This document shows positions 9,237 through 23,085 of a stretch of 64,000 nucleotides of DNA, in pieces. The stretch spans positions 1,364,001 to 1,428,000 of the forward strand of contig CAVZIT010000004.1 of the NCBI GenBank assembly GCA_963775445.1, given 5' to 3'. This DNA is from Dokdonella_A sp963775445 (lineage in GTDB: Bacteria; Pseudomonadota; Gammaproteobacteria; Xanthomonadales; Rhodanobacteraceae). The translations under genes were made by a program, and so were the position numbers. The notes beneath the pieces are model-generated. The model made no database searches. It saw only the letters and a program-made list of their open reading frames with translations, and was not told the DNA's origin. Every line of letters begins with the position of its first letter. Position 1 is the stretch's first letter.

Positions 9237-10460
9237 ATGATGGGTGAGCCAGAAGGGCCGGTTGCGCCGGGGAAGCCGCTCGCGGGCGAGACCGAATCAG
9301 GAACAGCGCCGACGGCTGCGCCCACCCCAGCGGTGGAAGCGCTGGCGAGCGTCCACACGACCAATTTCCCTGACCTTCTGCGCCAGCTCGGCGGCTGTCT
9401 CGTGGTCAGCACCTACCAGGCCGGCAAACTCGTCATCCTGCGGCCCGATGGCGCCTCGATCAACACGCATTTTCGGACCTTCAACCGGCCGATGGGCATG
9501 GCGGCGGATGGCGAGCGACTCGCCCTCGGCGCGCACCTCGAAATTGCGGAGTTCCGCAACATGCCGGCCGTTGCGAGGCGCCTGCACGATCCGCCCCGTC
9601 ACGATGCCGTGTTTCTTGCGCGGCGCGGCCACATCACCGGCGCGATCGATATCCACGAGATGGCCTGGGACAGACATGGCGATCTGTGGTTCGTCAATAC
9701 GCTGTTCTCCTGTTTGTGCACGCTGGATTCGAAATCGAGTTTCGTGCCGCGCTGGCGGCCGAAGTTCGTCAGCCACTACGCACCCGAGGATCGCTGCCAT
9801 CTGAATGGACTTGCGATGCGTGATGGCAAGCCGCGCTACGTCACTGCGCTCGGCACCTCCAACAGCCCGCAAGGATGGCGTGCGAACAAGCGCAATGGCG
9901 GTGTTCTGATGGATGTGGCCAACTACGCGACCCTCGTGGAGGGCTTGTCGATGCCGCATTCGCCGCGCTGGTACGACAAGCGTCTGTGGGTGCTCGAATC
10001 GGGACGCGGAGCCTTGGTGACGATCGATCCCAAAACCGGCGAGAAAACCGATGTGGCTCGCGTTCCGGGATTCTGCCGTGGTCTGGATTTCATCGGACCG
10101 GTTGCGTTCATCGGTCTTTCGCAATTGCGCGAGAACAATGCCTTCACGGACATCCCGATTACCGAGGAAAATGCCGATCGCCAGTCTGGCGTGTGGGCGG
10201 TGCACATCGGTACCGGCAATACGGTCGGCCTTCTGAAATTCACCGGTGGCGTCCAGGAAATCTTCGCGGTGCAGGCGCTCAACGGTGTGCTGTTTCCGGA
10301 AATCATTCACGAAGGCGAGCATCTCGCCACGTCCTATGCGCTGCCCGACGAGGCATTGCGTGAAGTGAAATTCTCAGCGCCGGTAGCGACCGCAGAATCC
10401 GTCGCCGCGATTGCGGATCATGGTGTGACACGAGGCTCCGACCGCGGCGCAAGCGTTTGA
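9237..10460 (+). CDS. TIGR03032 family protein
   Basis: A 407-residue cytoplasmic-looking protein recognised as TIGR03032 family, a group of unknown function with a predicted beta-propeller-like fold. Family landmarks include LLRQLGGCLVVSTYQAGKLV, FNRPMGMAADGERLALG, NTLFSCLCTLD, YVTALGTSNSPQGWRANK and SMPHSPRWYDKRLWVLESG. The tandem ATGs at 9237 and 9240 are the likely start; the open frame extends to 9201 without similarity. It follows phaC by 78 bp on the same strand, but a functional link to PHA is not evident. Confidence 0.8.
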   Translation: MMGEPEGPVAPGKPLAGETESGTAPTAAPTPAVEALASVHTTNFPDLLRQLGGCLVVSTYQAGKLVILRPDGASINTHFRTFNRPMGMAADGERLALGAHLEIAEFRNMPAVARRLHDPPRHDAVFLARRGHITGAIDIHEMAWDRHGDLWFVNTLFSCLCTLDSKSSFVPRWRPKFVSHYAPEDRCHLNGLAMRDGKPRYVTALGTSNSPQGWRANKRNGGVLMDVANYATLVEGLSMPHSPRWYDKRLWVLESGRGALVTIDPKTGEKTDVARVPGFCRGLDFIGPVAFIGLSQLRENNAFTDIPITEENADRQSGVWAVHIGTGNTVGLLKFTGGVQEIFAVQALNGVLFPEIIHEGEHLATSYALPDEALREVKFSAPVATAESVAAIADHGVTRGSDRGASV

Positions 10461-10537
10461 CTCGCACGGGTCGCTTGGGCGGCGCGCACAGGGCGCGCTG
10501 CTAGAATGACGCTCTTTGCGGCGGTGCAGGTTCGGCG

Positions 10538-10855
10538 ATGAATCAGATTCTTTTCGTGTTTCACCATGTCACGGTGACGCCTTGGAAACTGATCGGTTTT
10601 CTCGGGCTTTTCCTGTTTACCAGCCGCTGGTTCGTGCAGATGTATGCGACCCGCAAAATGAAACGCGTGCATATGCCGATCGCGTTCTGGTGGCTGTCGA
10701 TCAGCGGCAGCGTTCTGCTGGTCGCTTATTTCACCTTCGGAAAGAACGACTCGGTCGGCATCCTGGCCAATTTGTTTCCGATGGTCGTCTCGGTCTACAA
10801 CGTCGTGGTCGACTTGCGCCATCGGCGCAGCGTGGTTCCCTCCGGTCCGATCTGA
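10538..10855 (+). CDS. LAB_N (lipid A biosynthesis N-terminal) domain membrane protein
   Basis: A 105-residue inner-membrane protein with three predicted hydrophobic segments. It matches the LAB_N domain seen at the N-terminus of some lipid A-modifying proteins and as a stand-alone protein beside glycosyltransferases; SRWFVQMYATRKMKRVHMP and FWWLSISGSVLLV are the typical core. Here it stands alone: no glycosyltransferase or lipid A gene is adjacent. A TAGAAT hexamer at 10502-10507 could be a -10 box. The precise role is unknown. Confidence 0.75.
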   Translation: MNQILFVFHHVTVTPWKLIGFLGLFLFTSRWFVQMYATRKMKRVHMPIAFWWLSISGSVLLVAYFTFGKNDSVGILANLFPMVVSVYNVVVDLRHRRSVVPSGPI

Positions 10856-10978
10856 TCCGGCCTGCCTTCGCCGGCACCCAATTTGTGACAATGGGATTTG
10901 TACGCGCTGGCGCTGGCGGCGCGGTAATGGCAGACTCTGCGCGGCCGGGAGCCGCCCGGTACTCATGGGAGGTGGGTT

Positions 10979-11224
10979 GTGGATAATCAATCGTCGCCGA
11001 CGATCTCATTGGGCGAGTGGATCATTACACTGATCGTTCTTGCGATCCCGTTGGTCAACATCATCATGCTGTTGGTGTGGGGATTCTCGGCCAGCACCAA
11101 TCCGACCAAACGCAATTATTGCCGCGCCGTGCTTATCTTCCTCGTCGTCGGCATCATCCTGGCGTTCCTGTTCGGAGGCCTCGGAATGATTGCCGCGATG
11201 CATTCCGCGTCCAGCGGAGCGTAG
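10979..11224 (+). CDS. small two-helix membrane protein
   Basis: An 81-residue protein with two strong hydrophobic segments (around ITLIVLAIPLVNIIMLLVWG and AVLIFLVVGIILAFLFGGLG) separated by a short polar loop containing NPTKRNYCRA. This architecture is common in bacteria, but no function is known to me. GTG 10979 is supported by GGGAGG shortly upstream. It converges on metH with a GC-rich hairpin between. Confidence 0.7.
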   Translation: MDNQSSPTISLGEWIITLIVLAIPLVNIIMLLVWGFSASTNPTKRNYCRAVLIFLVVGIILAFLFGGLGMIAAMHSASSGA

Positions 11225-11235
11225 GCTTTTTCCAG

Positions 11236-11259
11236 TCCGCCGGCGTCCGCGCCGGCGGA
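11236..11259. terminator. 10-bp perfect hairpin between convergent genes
   Basis: TCCGCCGGCG at 11236-11245 pairs exactly with 11250-11259 around a TCCG tetraloop. It lies 11 nt after the small membrane protein and 54 nt past the metH stop on the other strand. It is placed like a shared terminator but has no clean T-run on either side, so termination is only suggested. Confidence 0.4.
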
Positions 11260-11313
11260 TTGCGCACGCTCATTTGCCATCGCGGGCCCGGGCCGGTACG
11301 TGCGCCGGATGCG

Positions 11314-15062
<3,749 letters not shown>

Positions 15063-15066
<4 letters not shown>

Positions 15067-16001
15067 GCGCGGTCCACAGGCTTTCCGGCCAGCAGGCTCA
15101 CGACGTCGAACTGCGGCGGCTTGCGCTCGCGCGTGAGTCGTTCGCAGGCAAGCACATCGAGGCCGGCCTTGCGAGCGAACGCAGCCAGCCGTGCAGGTCT
15201 GAATCCGAGGTTGCAGTGATCGAACGGGTCGACGGCGCGCTTGTGTGCGTGTTCGCCGAGCGTTGCCGCCAGCAGGCGCCCGCCTGGGCGAAGCACGCGC
15301 GCTGCCTCGGTGATGGCTTTCGCCGGATGCTCGCTGTAGGTCAGCGCATGCATCATCAGCACCAGATCGAATTGTCGCGACGGAAAATCGAGCGCATGCA
15401 TGTCGCCCAAACGCACCTCGACATTGGCGAATGACTTGAGCCGTTCTCGCGCCGCCGTCACGACGCGCTCGCTCCTGTCGACGCAAACGATCGTACGGGC
15501 GCGTGGCGCCAGCAATTCGGCGAGTACGCCGTCGCCGGAGGCGATGTCGAGCACATCGCCCGTGTCCACCAGTTGCATCATCGCTCGGGCCAAGGCCTCC
15601 CATGTGCGACCCGGCGAGTAATGCCGCTCCATGTCGCCGGCGACCGTATCAGCCCAGCCTTCGGTGCTCGCGCGTTGAGCGAGCACCGAAGGCAGGCGTT
15701 GTTCGTCCTGCCCGAGCACGGCATCCTCGACATTGTCCTTGAGTGCGCGCAGCAGCGCGGATTCGCGAGCATCGATATCGGCATTGAAGCGGTAATAGGC
15801 CGACACGCCCGCGCGCCGATCGCGCACCAGTCCGGCGTCCTTGAGCTTGGCCAGATGCGTGGAAACGCGCGGCTGCGCCAGCCGCAAAACGGCCGACAGT
15901 TCGGCCACCGTGAGCTCCTCGCGTTCGAGCAGCGCGAGCAGGCGAACCCGGGTCGGATCGGACAACAGCCGCAGCAGACTCGAGGTTGCGACGAGATCCA
16001 T
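15063..16001 (-). CDS. ArsR-type HTH / SAM-dependent methyltransferase fusion, upstream of metH
   Basis: A 312-residue two-domain protein. Residues ~1-90 form an ArsR-type winged helix (LLRLLSDPTRVRLLALL and RLAQPRVSTHLAKLKDAGLV). Residues ~125-312 form a class I methyltransferase with motif I VLDIASGDGVLAELLA and VLMMHALTYSEHPAKAI. No Cys metal site is seen in the HTH domain. Its stop overlaps the metH ATG by 4 bases, so the two are translationally coupled. The likely role is control of methionine/SAM metabolism by sensing SAM or SAH, or methylation of an unknown substrate; this is inferred from context. An inverted repeat overlaps its own start. Confidence 0.85.
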
Positions 16002-16027
16002 ATCCTTTCATCTTGATTGAAAGATAT
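16000..16027. promoter_or_regulatory. inverted repeat at the start of the ArsR-methyltransferase gene (candidate operator)
   Basis: ATATCCTTTCA and TGAAAGATAT form 10-bp arms (one bulged C) around TCTTGAT, covering the start codon and the Shine-Dalgarno of the regulator. ArsR-family proteins bind such dyads, so autoregulation of the regulator-metH operon is plausible but unproven. Confidence 0.5.
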
Positions 16028-16166
16028 TGAGGCTAGCCCCGTGGGTAGCATGGCGTCAAGGGAGCCTCGCCCCATCCTGGGCGCGCCAAACCGGTAACAT
16101 AATCGGTCCTTCCACGCATCGTGTCGCCTGCGACAGCAGGCCGACGGAGTGAACCGAGGAGAGCGC

Positions 16167-17327
16167 ATGGACTTCCGACTCACCGAAGAGCAGGTATCGA
16201 TTCAGTCAATCGCGCGCGATTTTGCGCAAAAGCGCATTGCGCCGATTGCGGCAAAGTTCGATCAGTCAGGCGAATTTCCGATCGAGACGATTCGCGAGAT
16301 GGGCCGCCTCGGGCTGATGGGCATCGAGGTGCCGACCGAATACGGTGGCGCGGGCATGGACGCGATCGCCTACACCTTGGCGATGATCGAAATCGCCGCG
16401 GTCGATTGCGCACATTCGACCATCATGTCGGTCAACAACACGCTGTACTGCAATGGCCTGCTCAAATACGGCAGCGACGCGCAGAAGGATAAATACGTCA
16501 CCCCGATCGCGTCGGGTGCGGAGATCGGTGCGTTTGCCTTGACCGAACCGCAATCCGGATCGGATGCGACCGCGATGCGCTGTCGGGCCGTGGGCAACGA
16601 CGATGGCAGCTTCGTGATCAATGGCAAGAAGAGCTGGATCACGTCCGGCCCGGTGGCGAAGTACATCCTGCTGTTCTGCCTGACCCATCCTGATCGCGGT
16701 GCGAAGGGCATCAGCGCCTTCGTCATCGATACCGCGTTGGAAGGTTTCCGCTGTGGCAAGACCGAACCCAAGCTGGGCATCAGGGCGTCGGCTACCTGCG
16801 AGATCGAGTTCACTGACTATCGGGTTTCAGGCGATGACCTGATCGGCAAGCAAGGCGAAGGATTCAAGATCGCGATGGGCGTCCTCGATGCCGGTCGCAT
16901 CGGTATTGCCTCTCAGGCGGTGGGGCTGTCGCGCGCTGCATACGAAGCATCGCTCGAGTATGCGCGTGAGCGTCAGGCATTCGGACAGCCCATTGGCAGC
17001 TTCCAGATGATCCAGGCGAAGATCGCCGACATGAAGTGCCGGCTGGATGCCTCGCTGCTGCTGACCTTGCGCGCTGCATTCGCGAAGGACGAAGCGGGGC
17101 GCAGCGGCGGACGCTTCAGCACCGAAGCCGCAGTCGCGAAGCTGACTGCTTCGGAAGCGGCGATGTGGATAACCCATCAGGCACTGCAGATCCATGGTGG
17201 CATGGGTTACTCGAAAGAAATGCCGCTGGAACGCTATTTTCGAGACGCCAAGATCACCGAGATCTACGAGGGTACCAGCGAGATTCAGCGCCTGGTCATC
17301 GCGCGCAACGAGACAGGACTGCGCTGA
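16167..17327 (+). CDS. short/branched-chain acyl-CoA dehydrogenase
   Basis: A 386-residue FAD enzyme that oxidises an acyl-CoA to the 2-enoyl-CoA, passing electrons to ETF. Typical motifs are AFALTEPQSGSDATAM, NGKKSWITSG, RQAFGQPIGSFQMIQAKIAD and IHGGMGYSKEMPLERYFRD. The catalytic base Glu is in ITEIYEGTSEIQR, as in short-chain (butyryl) dehydrogenases rather than isovaleryl-CoA dehydrogenase. ATG 16167 has AGGA 6 nt upstream. Substrate preference (butyryl or 2-methylbutyryl) cannot be fixed from sequence. It is transcribed alone, divergent from the metH operon. Confidence 0.9.
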   Translation: MDFRLTEEQVSIQSIARDFAQKRIAPIAAKFDQSGEFPIETIREMGRLGLMGIEVPTEYGGAGMDAIAYTLAMIEIAAVDCAHSTIMSVNNTLYCNGLLKYGSDAQKDKYVTPIASGAEIGAFALTEPQSGSDATAMRCRAVGNDDGSFVINGKKSWITSGPVAKYILLFCLTHPDRGAKGISAFVIDTALEGFRCGKTEPKLGIRASATCEIEFTDYRVSGDDLIGKQGEGFKIAMGVLDAGRIGIASQAVGLSRAAYEASLEYARERQAFGQPIGSFQMIQAKIADMKCRLDASLLLTLRAAFAKDEAGRSGGRFSTEAAVAKLTASEAAMWITHQALQIHGGMGYSKEMPLERYFRDAKITEIYEGTSEIQRLVIARNETGLR

Positions 17328-17459
17328 GCCCGCTTTCGGTCCACATGGGCCGCTGTGAATCGGAGTTGCATACGAGCACCGTCGGGCGCTTCGCGTTCAA
17401 TGGGCGTTCACGGCGCGATGAAATACTTGCGCCTCCATTGGCAAAACGAAGGTCCGAGG

Positions 17460-17825
17460 ATGAAGCAGACAGTTATTGCCGGAATTGCGTTGTTGTGCGC
17501 CAGCTCCTTTGCGATCGCTGCGCCGCAGCCCGAGCGCGATCACGATCATGGCCGCGATCATGGACACGAGGCTAAGCGCGACGGGCATTACCGTGCGCCA
17601 AACGCCTACCACAGGCCACACGGGTACCGTCAGCAACGGTGGGCCCACGGAGAGCGTTTGCCGTCGAGTTATCGAGCTCATCGGTACTACATCACCGATT
17701 ATTCGCGCTATCACCTGCGCCCGCCGCCGCGGGGCTACCGTTGGGTGCGCGTGGACAACGACATCGTGCTCGTTGCTGTTACCACCGGGCTCATCGACCA
17801 GGTCTTGCAAAATTTCTTCTACTGA
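17460..17825 (+). CDS. RcnB-like His-rich periplasmic protein
   Basis: A 121-residue exported protein. The signal peptide (about 20 residues, ending ASSFAIA-AP) is followed by a His/Asp-rich segment (DHDHGRDHGHEAKRDGH). The C-terminal RcnB-type domain has HRYYITDYSRYHLRPPPRGYRWVRVDND and ends LIDQVLQNFF. RcnB of E. coli helps nickel/cobalt homeostasis in the periplasm; proteins with this domain are widespread and many are uncharacterised. The His-rich linker would suit metal binding. A strong intrinsic terminator follows directly. Confidence 0.8.
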   Translation: MKQTVIAGIALLCASSFAIAAPQPERDHDHGRDHGHEAKRDGHYRAPNAYHRPHGYRQQRWAHGERLPSSYRAHRYYITDYSRYHLRPPPRGYRWVRVDNDIVLVAVTTGLIDQVLQNFFY

Positions 17826-17839
17826 AATTCGCTGTTTCC

Positions 17840-17880
17840 GGCGACGCGCAACCATCGGATCGCGCGTCGCCGTTTTCGTT
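17840..17880 (+). terminator. intrinsic terminator after the RcnB-like gene
   Basis: GGCGACGCGC at 17840-17849 pairs perfectly with 17862-17871 and is followed by GTTTTCGTT. It lies 14 nt after the stop codon: a GC-rich stem with a short T-run, as expected for a Rho-independent terminator. Confidence 0.8.
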
Positions 17881-17998
17881 CGCGCCGCGCGCTCGCGGAC
17901 CTCGTTTTAGCCCAGTTTTCGACCATATTTGATGCTGGCTTCCGGGTGCCCGGGGCGTTATTCTTCGGCCCCTTCGTTTGTCCCTGCCGGATCTGTTC

Positions 17999-20900
17999 AT
18001 GAGTCCTCGAGACGCTGAAATCTCCGCTCCGCGCATTGATGTCATCGTCGAAAAGCTCAAGGATCGATTGAGCGGAGCCGCTCTGGTGGAGGCGCAGTCT
18101 TTCCTCCGGCAGTTTCTCCAGCGAATACCGGCGCACGATGTCGCCGCCCGATCCCCCGATGGCTGGATCGCACTGGCGCTCGGTGTCCTTGAGTTCGCGC
18201 GCGTGCGCAAACCTGCGACCGCGAACGTGCGCGTGTTCAACCCCGATGCACAGACGGATTTTGAAACGCCCTACAGCGTTGTCGAAGTCGTGACCGACGA
18301 TATGCCCTTCCTGGTCGATTCGATCGGAATGGCGATCACGCAGTCGAACCTGCAAGTCCACACCGTTATCCACCCGAGCTATCGCGTCGTGCGCGACTCC
18401 GCCGGGCGCATGACGCAAGTGAGCGGCGAGGCCGGCGCGGACGGGATTGCCGAGGCGATGATGGTTTTCGAGGTCGACCGGATCAGCGAAGGCCCCGATC
18501 TCGAACGTTTGAAACAGCGCGTCGGCGCTGGACTGGACGACGTGCGGTCCTGTGTAGCCGACTGGGAGGCCATGCGCGCGAAGATGCGTGCCATCGCCGA
18601 CGAGTTGCCGTCCCGCACGTTGCCGATCGGCAGCGCTGGCGTGGCCGAAGCGCAGGAGTTCCTGCGGTGGGCCGCGAGCGACCATTTCACGTTTCTTGGC
18701 TATCGCGAATACGAGGTGGCCCGGCTCGAAGGCGATGATGTCTTGCAGTCGGTGGAAGGCTCGGGTTTGGGAATCCTGCGCAGATCCGAGCGCTCGGTCG
18801 CGCCGCGTTCGTTGCGTACCCTGGCCGCGACGGAATTGCCGCAGTCCGGTGCCATCGACGCGATTATCCTGACCAAGACCAACTCGCGCGCGAGCGTGCA
18901 TCGCTCGGGTTACATGGATTACATCGGCGTGCTCAAGTTCGATCGATCCGGCGTGCCGATTGCAGAGCAGCGTTTCCTTGGATTGTTCACCTCGGGCGCC
19001 TACATGTGCCGTCCGCAGGACGTTCCGCTGGTGCGCGAGAAGTTTGCCGCGGTGACCCGGCGGGCAGGGCTCAAGCGCGATTCGCATTCGGGCAAGGCGT
19101 TGCGTCACATACTCGAAACGCTGCCGCGCGACGAGTTGTTCCAATGCACCGAAGACGAGCTCTATGCGAGCGCCGTCGGCATACTCGAACTGCAGGAGCG
19201 CGCGCGCACCCGCCTGTTCATGCGGCGCGACAAGTACGGCCGATTCTTTTCCTGCCTCGTATACCTGCCGCGCGACCGTTTCAACACGGAAGTTCGCGAA
19301 CGCATCGAGGCGATCCTCAAGCGCGCGCTGCGCGGCGAACGCGTCGACTCCTCCATCCAGGTCGGCGAGTCCGCTCTGGCGCGGCTGCATCTGGTCGTAC
19401 GCCCCAAGCCGGGCGACGTCCCGGCACACAATGCCGAGGATCTCGAAGCGAAGATCATCCAGGTGGTGCGCAACTGGCACGACGAATTGCGCGAAATCCT
19501 GATTCAGCGGCATGGCGACGACAAGGGCTCGAAGCTCGCCACTTGGTACGGTCGTGCGCTGCCGGTCGGCTATATCGAGGAAGTGACGCCGAGCGTGGCC
19601 GCAGGCGATGTCGAGATTGCCGCCGGGCTGCAAGGCACGGAAGACATCCGGCTCAACCTGTATCGCCTGCGGCGCAAGTCGGACACCTTGCATTTCAAGG
19701 TTTTCCGCCTCGGCGAGGACATCGCTTTGTCAGAGGTGATTCCGCTGCTGGAGAACATGGGTCTCAAGGTCCTGACCGAGCACCTCTATGCCATCGATGC
19801 GCAGGGCGGCCGTCTGTACATCCAGGACATGGAAGTGCAAACGGCGGTGCGCAGCGAATTCGAAATCGATCAGGTCCGCGAAACCTTCCAGACCGCGTTC
19901 GAGAAGATCTGGCGAGGTGAAGCGGAAAACGATGCGTTCAACAAGCTCGTACTCAGCGCGCGGCTCGACTGGCGCCAGGTCGGCATGTTGCGGGCCTACT
20001 GCAAGTATCTGCTGCAAACCGGCGTTCCGTTTTCGCAAAGTTACATGGAAGACACGCTGGGTCGTTACCCCGCGATTGCCGGGCTCCTGGTGGAGCTGTT
20101 CGAGGCTGCGTTCGATCCGCGCCGCGAAAGCGCCGGCAAGACGATCATCGAGGCGGCGCGCAAGCGGCTGGTGAAGGAACTGACCACGCTGGTGACTCCC
20201 GAGGTAATGCAGGCCCATCCGAGTTTCATCGATGACCTCGCGGCCGTTCGCAGCGAACCGCGTCATCGCCAGATCGATTCGATAATCGAGGCCATCAAGA
20301 AATTGCTCGACCGGGTCCAGAGCCTCGATGAGGATCGCATCCTGCGGGCTTATCTCGCGATCATCGGCGCCACGCTGCGCACCAGCTATTTCCAGCGCCA
20401 GAACGGACAGGCACGCGAGTGCGTGAGTTTCAAGTTCGATCCCACCATGGTGCCGGACCTGCCCAGGCCCCGCCCGTACCGGGAGATCTTCGTTCACGGT
20501 CCTCGCGTAGAGGGCGTCCATCTGCGCTTCGGACCGGTTGCGCGCGGCGGCTTGCGCTGGTCCGACCGCCGCGAGGACTTCCGCACCGAGGTGCTCGGAC
20601 TGGTCAAGGCGCAAATGGTCAAGAACACGGTCATCGTCCCGGTCGGGTCCAAGGGCGGTTTCTTCGTGAAGCGTCCTCCGGAATCGGGCGATCGCGAGGC
20701 TGTGCTGGCAGAGGGCATTGCCTGCTATCGCATGTTCATCAACGGCATGCTCGACATCACCGACAACCTGATCGAGGGCAAGGTGGTGCATCCGGCTGGC
20801 GTCGTGCGCTATGACGGCGATGATCCGTATCTCGTGGTCGCTGCAGACAAGGGTACTGCGACATTTTCCGACATCGCCAATGCCCTCAGCACCGAACACG

Positions 20901-22951
20901 ATTACTGGCTGGGCGATGCGTTCGCATCGGGCGGCTCGGCCGGTTACGACCACAAGGGTATGGGGATCACGGCCAAAGGCGCATGGGAATCGGTCAAACG
21001 TCATTTCCGTGCGCTTGGTCGCGATTGCCAGGCGCAGGATTTCACCTGTGTCGGCATAGGCGACATGTCCGGCGATGTGTTCGGCAACGGCATGCTGTTG
21101 TCGCGGCACATCCGGCTGCTGGCGGCATTCGATCATCGGCATATCTTTCTCGACCCGGATGCGGATGCCGCGACGTCATTCGCCGAGCGTGAGCGCATGT
21201 TCGCCCTGCCGAGGTCGTCGTGGGCCGACTACGATGCGTCGCTGATTTCCGCAGGCGGTGGAATCCACGCGCGCAGCGCCAAGTCGATTCCGATTTCACC
21301 CGAGGTGCGCCGGGCATTGGGCATTCCCGAGGATGTCGCGGCGCTCGCCCCGACTGAACTCATGAGCGCGATTCTCAAAGCGCCGGTCGACCTGCTCTGG
21401 AACGGCGGCATCGGTACCTACATCAAGGCCGAGCGCGAATCCAACGCGGATGTCGGGGACCGCGCCAACAACAGCTTGCGCATCAGTGCGCTGAATCTTC
21501 GCTGCAAGGTAATCGGCGAGGGTGGAAATCTGGGCGTTACGCAGAAAGGCCGCATCGAAGCGGCCGAACGTCACGTCCTGCTCAACACGGATTTCATCGA
21601 CAACTCGGCTGGCGTCGATACCTCCGACCATGAGGTCAACATAAAGATTCTCCTCAATGCGGCGGTGCAAGCGAACAAGCTGACGATCGACCAGCGCAAC
21701 AAGCAACTCGCGCAAATGACCGACGAAGTGGAGAGTCTGGTATTGCGCGACAACTACCGGCAGAACCAGGCGATCACGCTGATGGAGCACATGTCGGTGC
21801 AACGCCTCGGCGCGAAGGCGCATTTCATTCGCACGCTCGAAGCCGAAGGCATGCTGGATCGGCAGATCGAATCGCTCCCAAGCGACAATGAATTGGCTGA
21901 CCGCAAGGCACGTCACCTGGGAATGACGCGCCCGGAACTTGCCGTGCTGCTGTCGTATTCGAAGATCAAGCTGTACCAGCAATTGCTGGACTCCGACGTC
22001 CCCGAGGATCCGTACCTTTCAAGGGAACTGGCGCGCTATTTTCCCGAACCGCTGCGGGTCGGATACGTGGACGAAATGCAGGGGCATCGCCTGCGGCGCG
22101 AGATCATTTCTTCGGCAGTGACCAATTCGATGGTCAATCGCATGGGCGCGACGTTCGTCTTGCGCATGCATGAGGATACCGGCCAGTCGCCGGCAGCGAT
22201 CGCCAAGGCCTATACGGCCATTCGCGAGGTCATGGATGCGCGCGGTTTGTGGGCCGATGTGGATGCGCTGGATGGCCAGGTGAGCGAAGCCGTGCAAATC
22301 GATGCGCTGCTCAAGATCTGGGCCTTGCTGCGCAATCTGACACGCTGGCTGCTGAACCATCGCGGCGCTGCGCTCGATATCGCCGGTGTGGTCGAGCGTT
22401 ACGCACCGGGAGTGGCTGAACTCAATACCGCCTTGCCGCGTGTCCTGACCGCGACCGGACGTGCCGACTACGACGTCGATGTCGAGAAATGGCAAGGCAT
22501 GGGAATCCACGAGGCGTTGGCCAAGCGCTTGGCGACGGTGCCGGTGCTCGGCGCGGCGCTTGACATCGTCGAAGTCGCGCGCGAAAGCGGCCGCGCGGTG
22601 GCGCAGGTTGGTTCGGTCTTTTTCGAGCTCGGCCAGGCGCTCGAACTCGATGCGTTGCGCAACCAGATCGAGAATCTGCCGGTCGAAAGCCGCTGGCATG
22701 CCCAGGCCCGCGGTTCCTTGCGGGATGAGCTCAATACGCAGCACCGGGCGCTTGCCGTCCAGGTGCTGTCCGGAGCCAGTCCCGAGATTGCGAATCCGGT
22801 TGCGCGCTGGCTCGATCGCGATGATGCGGCTCTGCGCTTCACCCTCGGCATGCTCAGTGAGATCCGCAGCCAGACCGTCGATTACCCGATCGCATCGGTG
22901 GCGTTGCGGCGGCTGTCACAGCTGGTGCAAGCTGGCGCCAACATCGCCTGA
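17999..22951 (+). CDS. gdhB: NAD-dependent glutamate dehydrogenase, large (180-kDa) class
   Basis: A 1650-residue enzyme oxidising glutamate to 2-oxoglutarate and ammonium with NAD. It belongs to the L_180 class, with long N-terminal ACT-like regulatory regions (VVEVVTDDMPFLVDSIGMAI) and a central catalytic domain. The catalytic domain contains GPVARGGLRWSDRREDFRTE and VKNTVIVPVGSKGGFFVK, the glutamate-binding lysines, followed by the dinucleotide part with GGSAGYDHKGMGITAKGAW. ATG 17999 is preferred, with GGAT 9 nt upstream; an in-frame TTG at 17978 would add 7 residues. It stands alone between terminator-like spacers. No truncation is seen. Confidence 0.95.
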   Translation: MSPRDAEISAPRIDVIVEKLKDRLSGAALVEAQSFLRQFLQRIPAHDVAARSPDGWIALALGVLEFARVRKPATANVRVFNPDAQTDFETPYSVVEVVTDDMPFLVDSIGMAITQSNLQVHTVIHPSYRVVRDSAGRMTQVSGEAGADGIAEAMMVFEVDRISEGPDLERLKQRVGAGLDDVRSCVADWEAMRAKMRAIADELPSRTLPIGSAGVAEAQEFLRWAASDHFTFLGYREYEVARLEGDDVLQSVEGSGLGILRRSERSVAPRSLRTLAATELPQSGAIDAIILTKTNSRASVHRSGYMDYIGVLKFDRSGVPIAEQRFLGLFTSGAYMCRPQDVPLVREKFAAVTRRAGLKRDSHSGKALRHILETLPRDELFQCTEDELYASAVGILELQERARTRLFMRRDKYGRFFSCLVYLPRDRFNTEVRERIEAILKRALRGERVDSSIQVGESALARLHLVVRPKPGDVPAHNAEDLEAKIIQVVRNWHDELREILIQRHGDDKGSKLATWYGRALPVGYIEEVTPSVAAGDVEIAAGLQGTEDIRLNLYRLRRKSDTLHFKVFRLGEDIALSEVIPLLENMGLKVLTEHLYAIDAQGGRLYIQDMEVQTAVRSEFEIDQVRETFQTAFEKIWRGEAENDAFNKLVLSARLDWRQVGMLRAYCKYLLQTGVPFSQSYMEDTLGRYPAIAGLLVELFEAAFDPRRESAGKTIIEAARKRLVKELTTLVTPEVMQAHPSFIDDLAAVRSEPRHRQIDSIIEAIKKLLDRVQSLDEDRILRAYLAIIGATLRTSYFQRQNGQARECVSFKFDPTMVPDLPRPRPYREIFVHGPRVEGVHLRFGPVARGGLRWSDRREDFRTEVLGLVKAQMVKNTVIVPVGSKGGFFVKRPPESGDREAVLAEGIACYRMFINGMLDITDNLIEGKVVHPAGVVRYDGDDPYLVVAADKGTATFSDIANALSTEHDYWLGDAFASGGSAGYDHKGMGITAKGAWESVKRHFRALGRDCQAQDFTCVGIGDMSGDVFGNGMLLSRHIRLLAAFDHRHIFLDPDADAATSFAERERMFALPRSSWADYDASLISAGGGIHARSAKSIPISPEVRRALGIPEDVAALAPTELMSAILKAPVDLLWNGGIGTYIKAERESNADVGDRANNSLRISALNLRCKVIGEGGNLGVTQKGRIEAAERHVLLNTDFIDNSAGVDTSDHEVNIKILLNAAVQANKLTIDQRNKQLAQMTDEVESLVLRDNYRQNQAITLMEHMSVQRLGAKAHFIRTLEAEGMLDRQIESLPSDNELADRKARHLGMTRPELAVLLSYSKIKLYQQLLDSDVPEDPYLSRELARYFPEPLRVGYVDEMQGHRLRREIISSAVTNSMVNRMGATFVLRMHEDTGQSPAAIAKAYTAIREVMDARGLWADVDALDGQVSEAVQIDALLKIWALLRNLTRWLLNHRGAALDIAGVVERYAPGVAELNTALPRVLTATGRADYDVDVEKWQGMGIHEALAKRLATVPVLGAALDIVEVARESGRAVAQVGSVFFELGQALELDALRNQIENLPVESRWHAQARGSLRDELNTQHRALAVQVLSGASPEIANPVARWLDRDDAALRFTLGMLSEIRSQTVDYPIASVALRRLSQLVQAGANIA

Positions 22952-23085
22952 CCGGCCGCGAAAGGTATCCGGCGGCTGCGGTGGGCGGATGATGCGAACC
23001 CTTCACGAGTCATGTGGGTGCCGAACGGCAATGCCGCGGCACCCTGCGGGGTGCGAGGCTTGTTGAAACCGCGGACCCACGCTGA

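Noticed and set aside
17819..19693. 624-codon open frame antisense to the glutamate dehydrogenase gene
   Set aside because: High-GC codon structure opens the opposite strand; no start signal, no protein-like motif, and the sense gene is certain.
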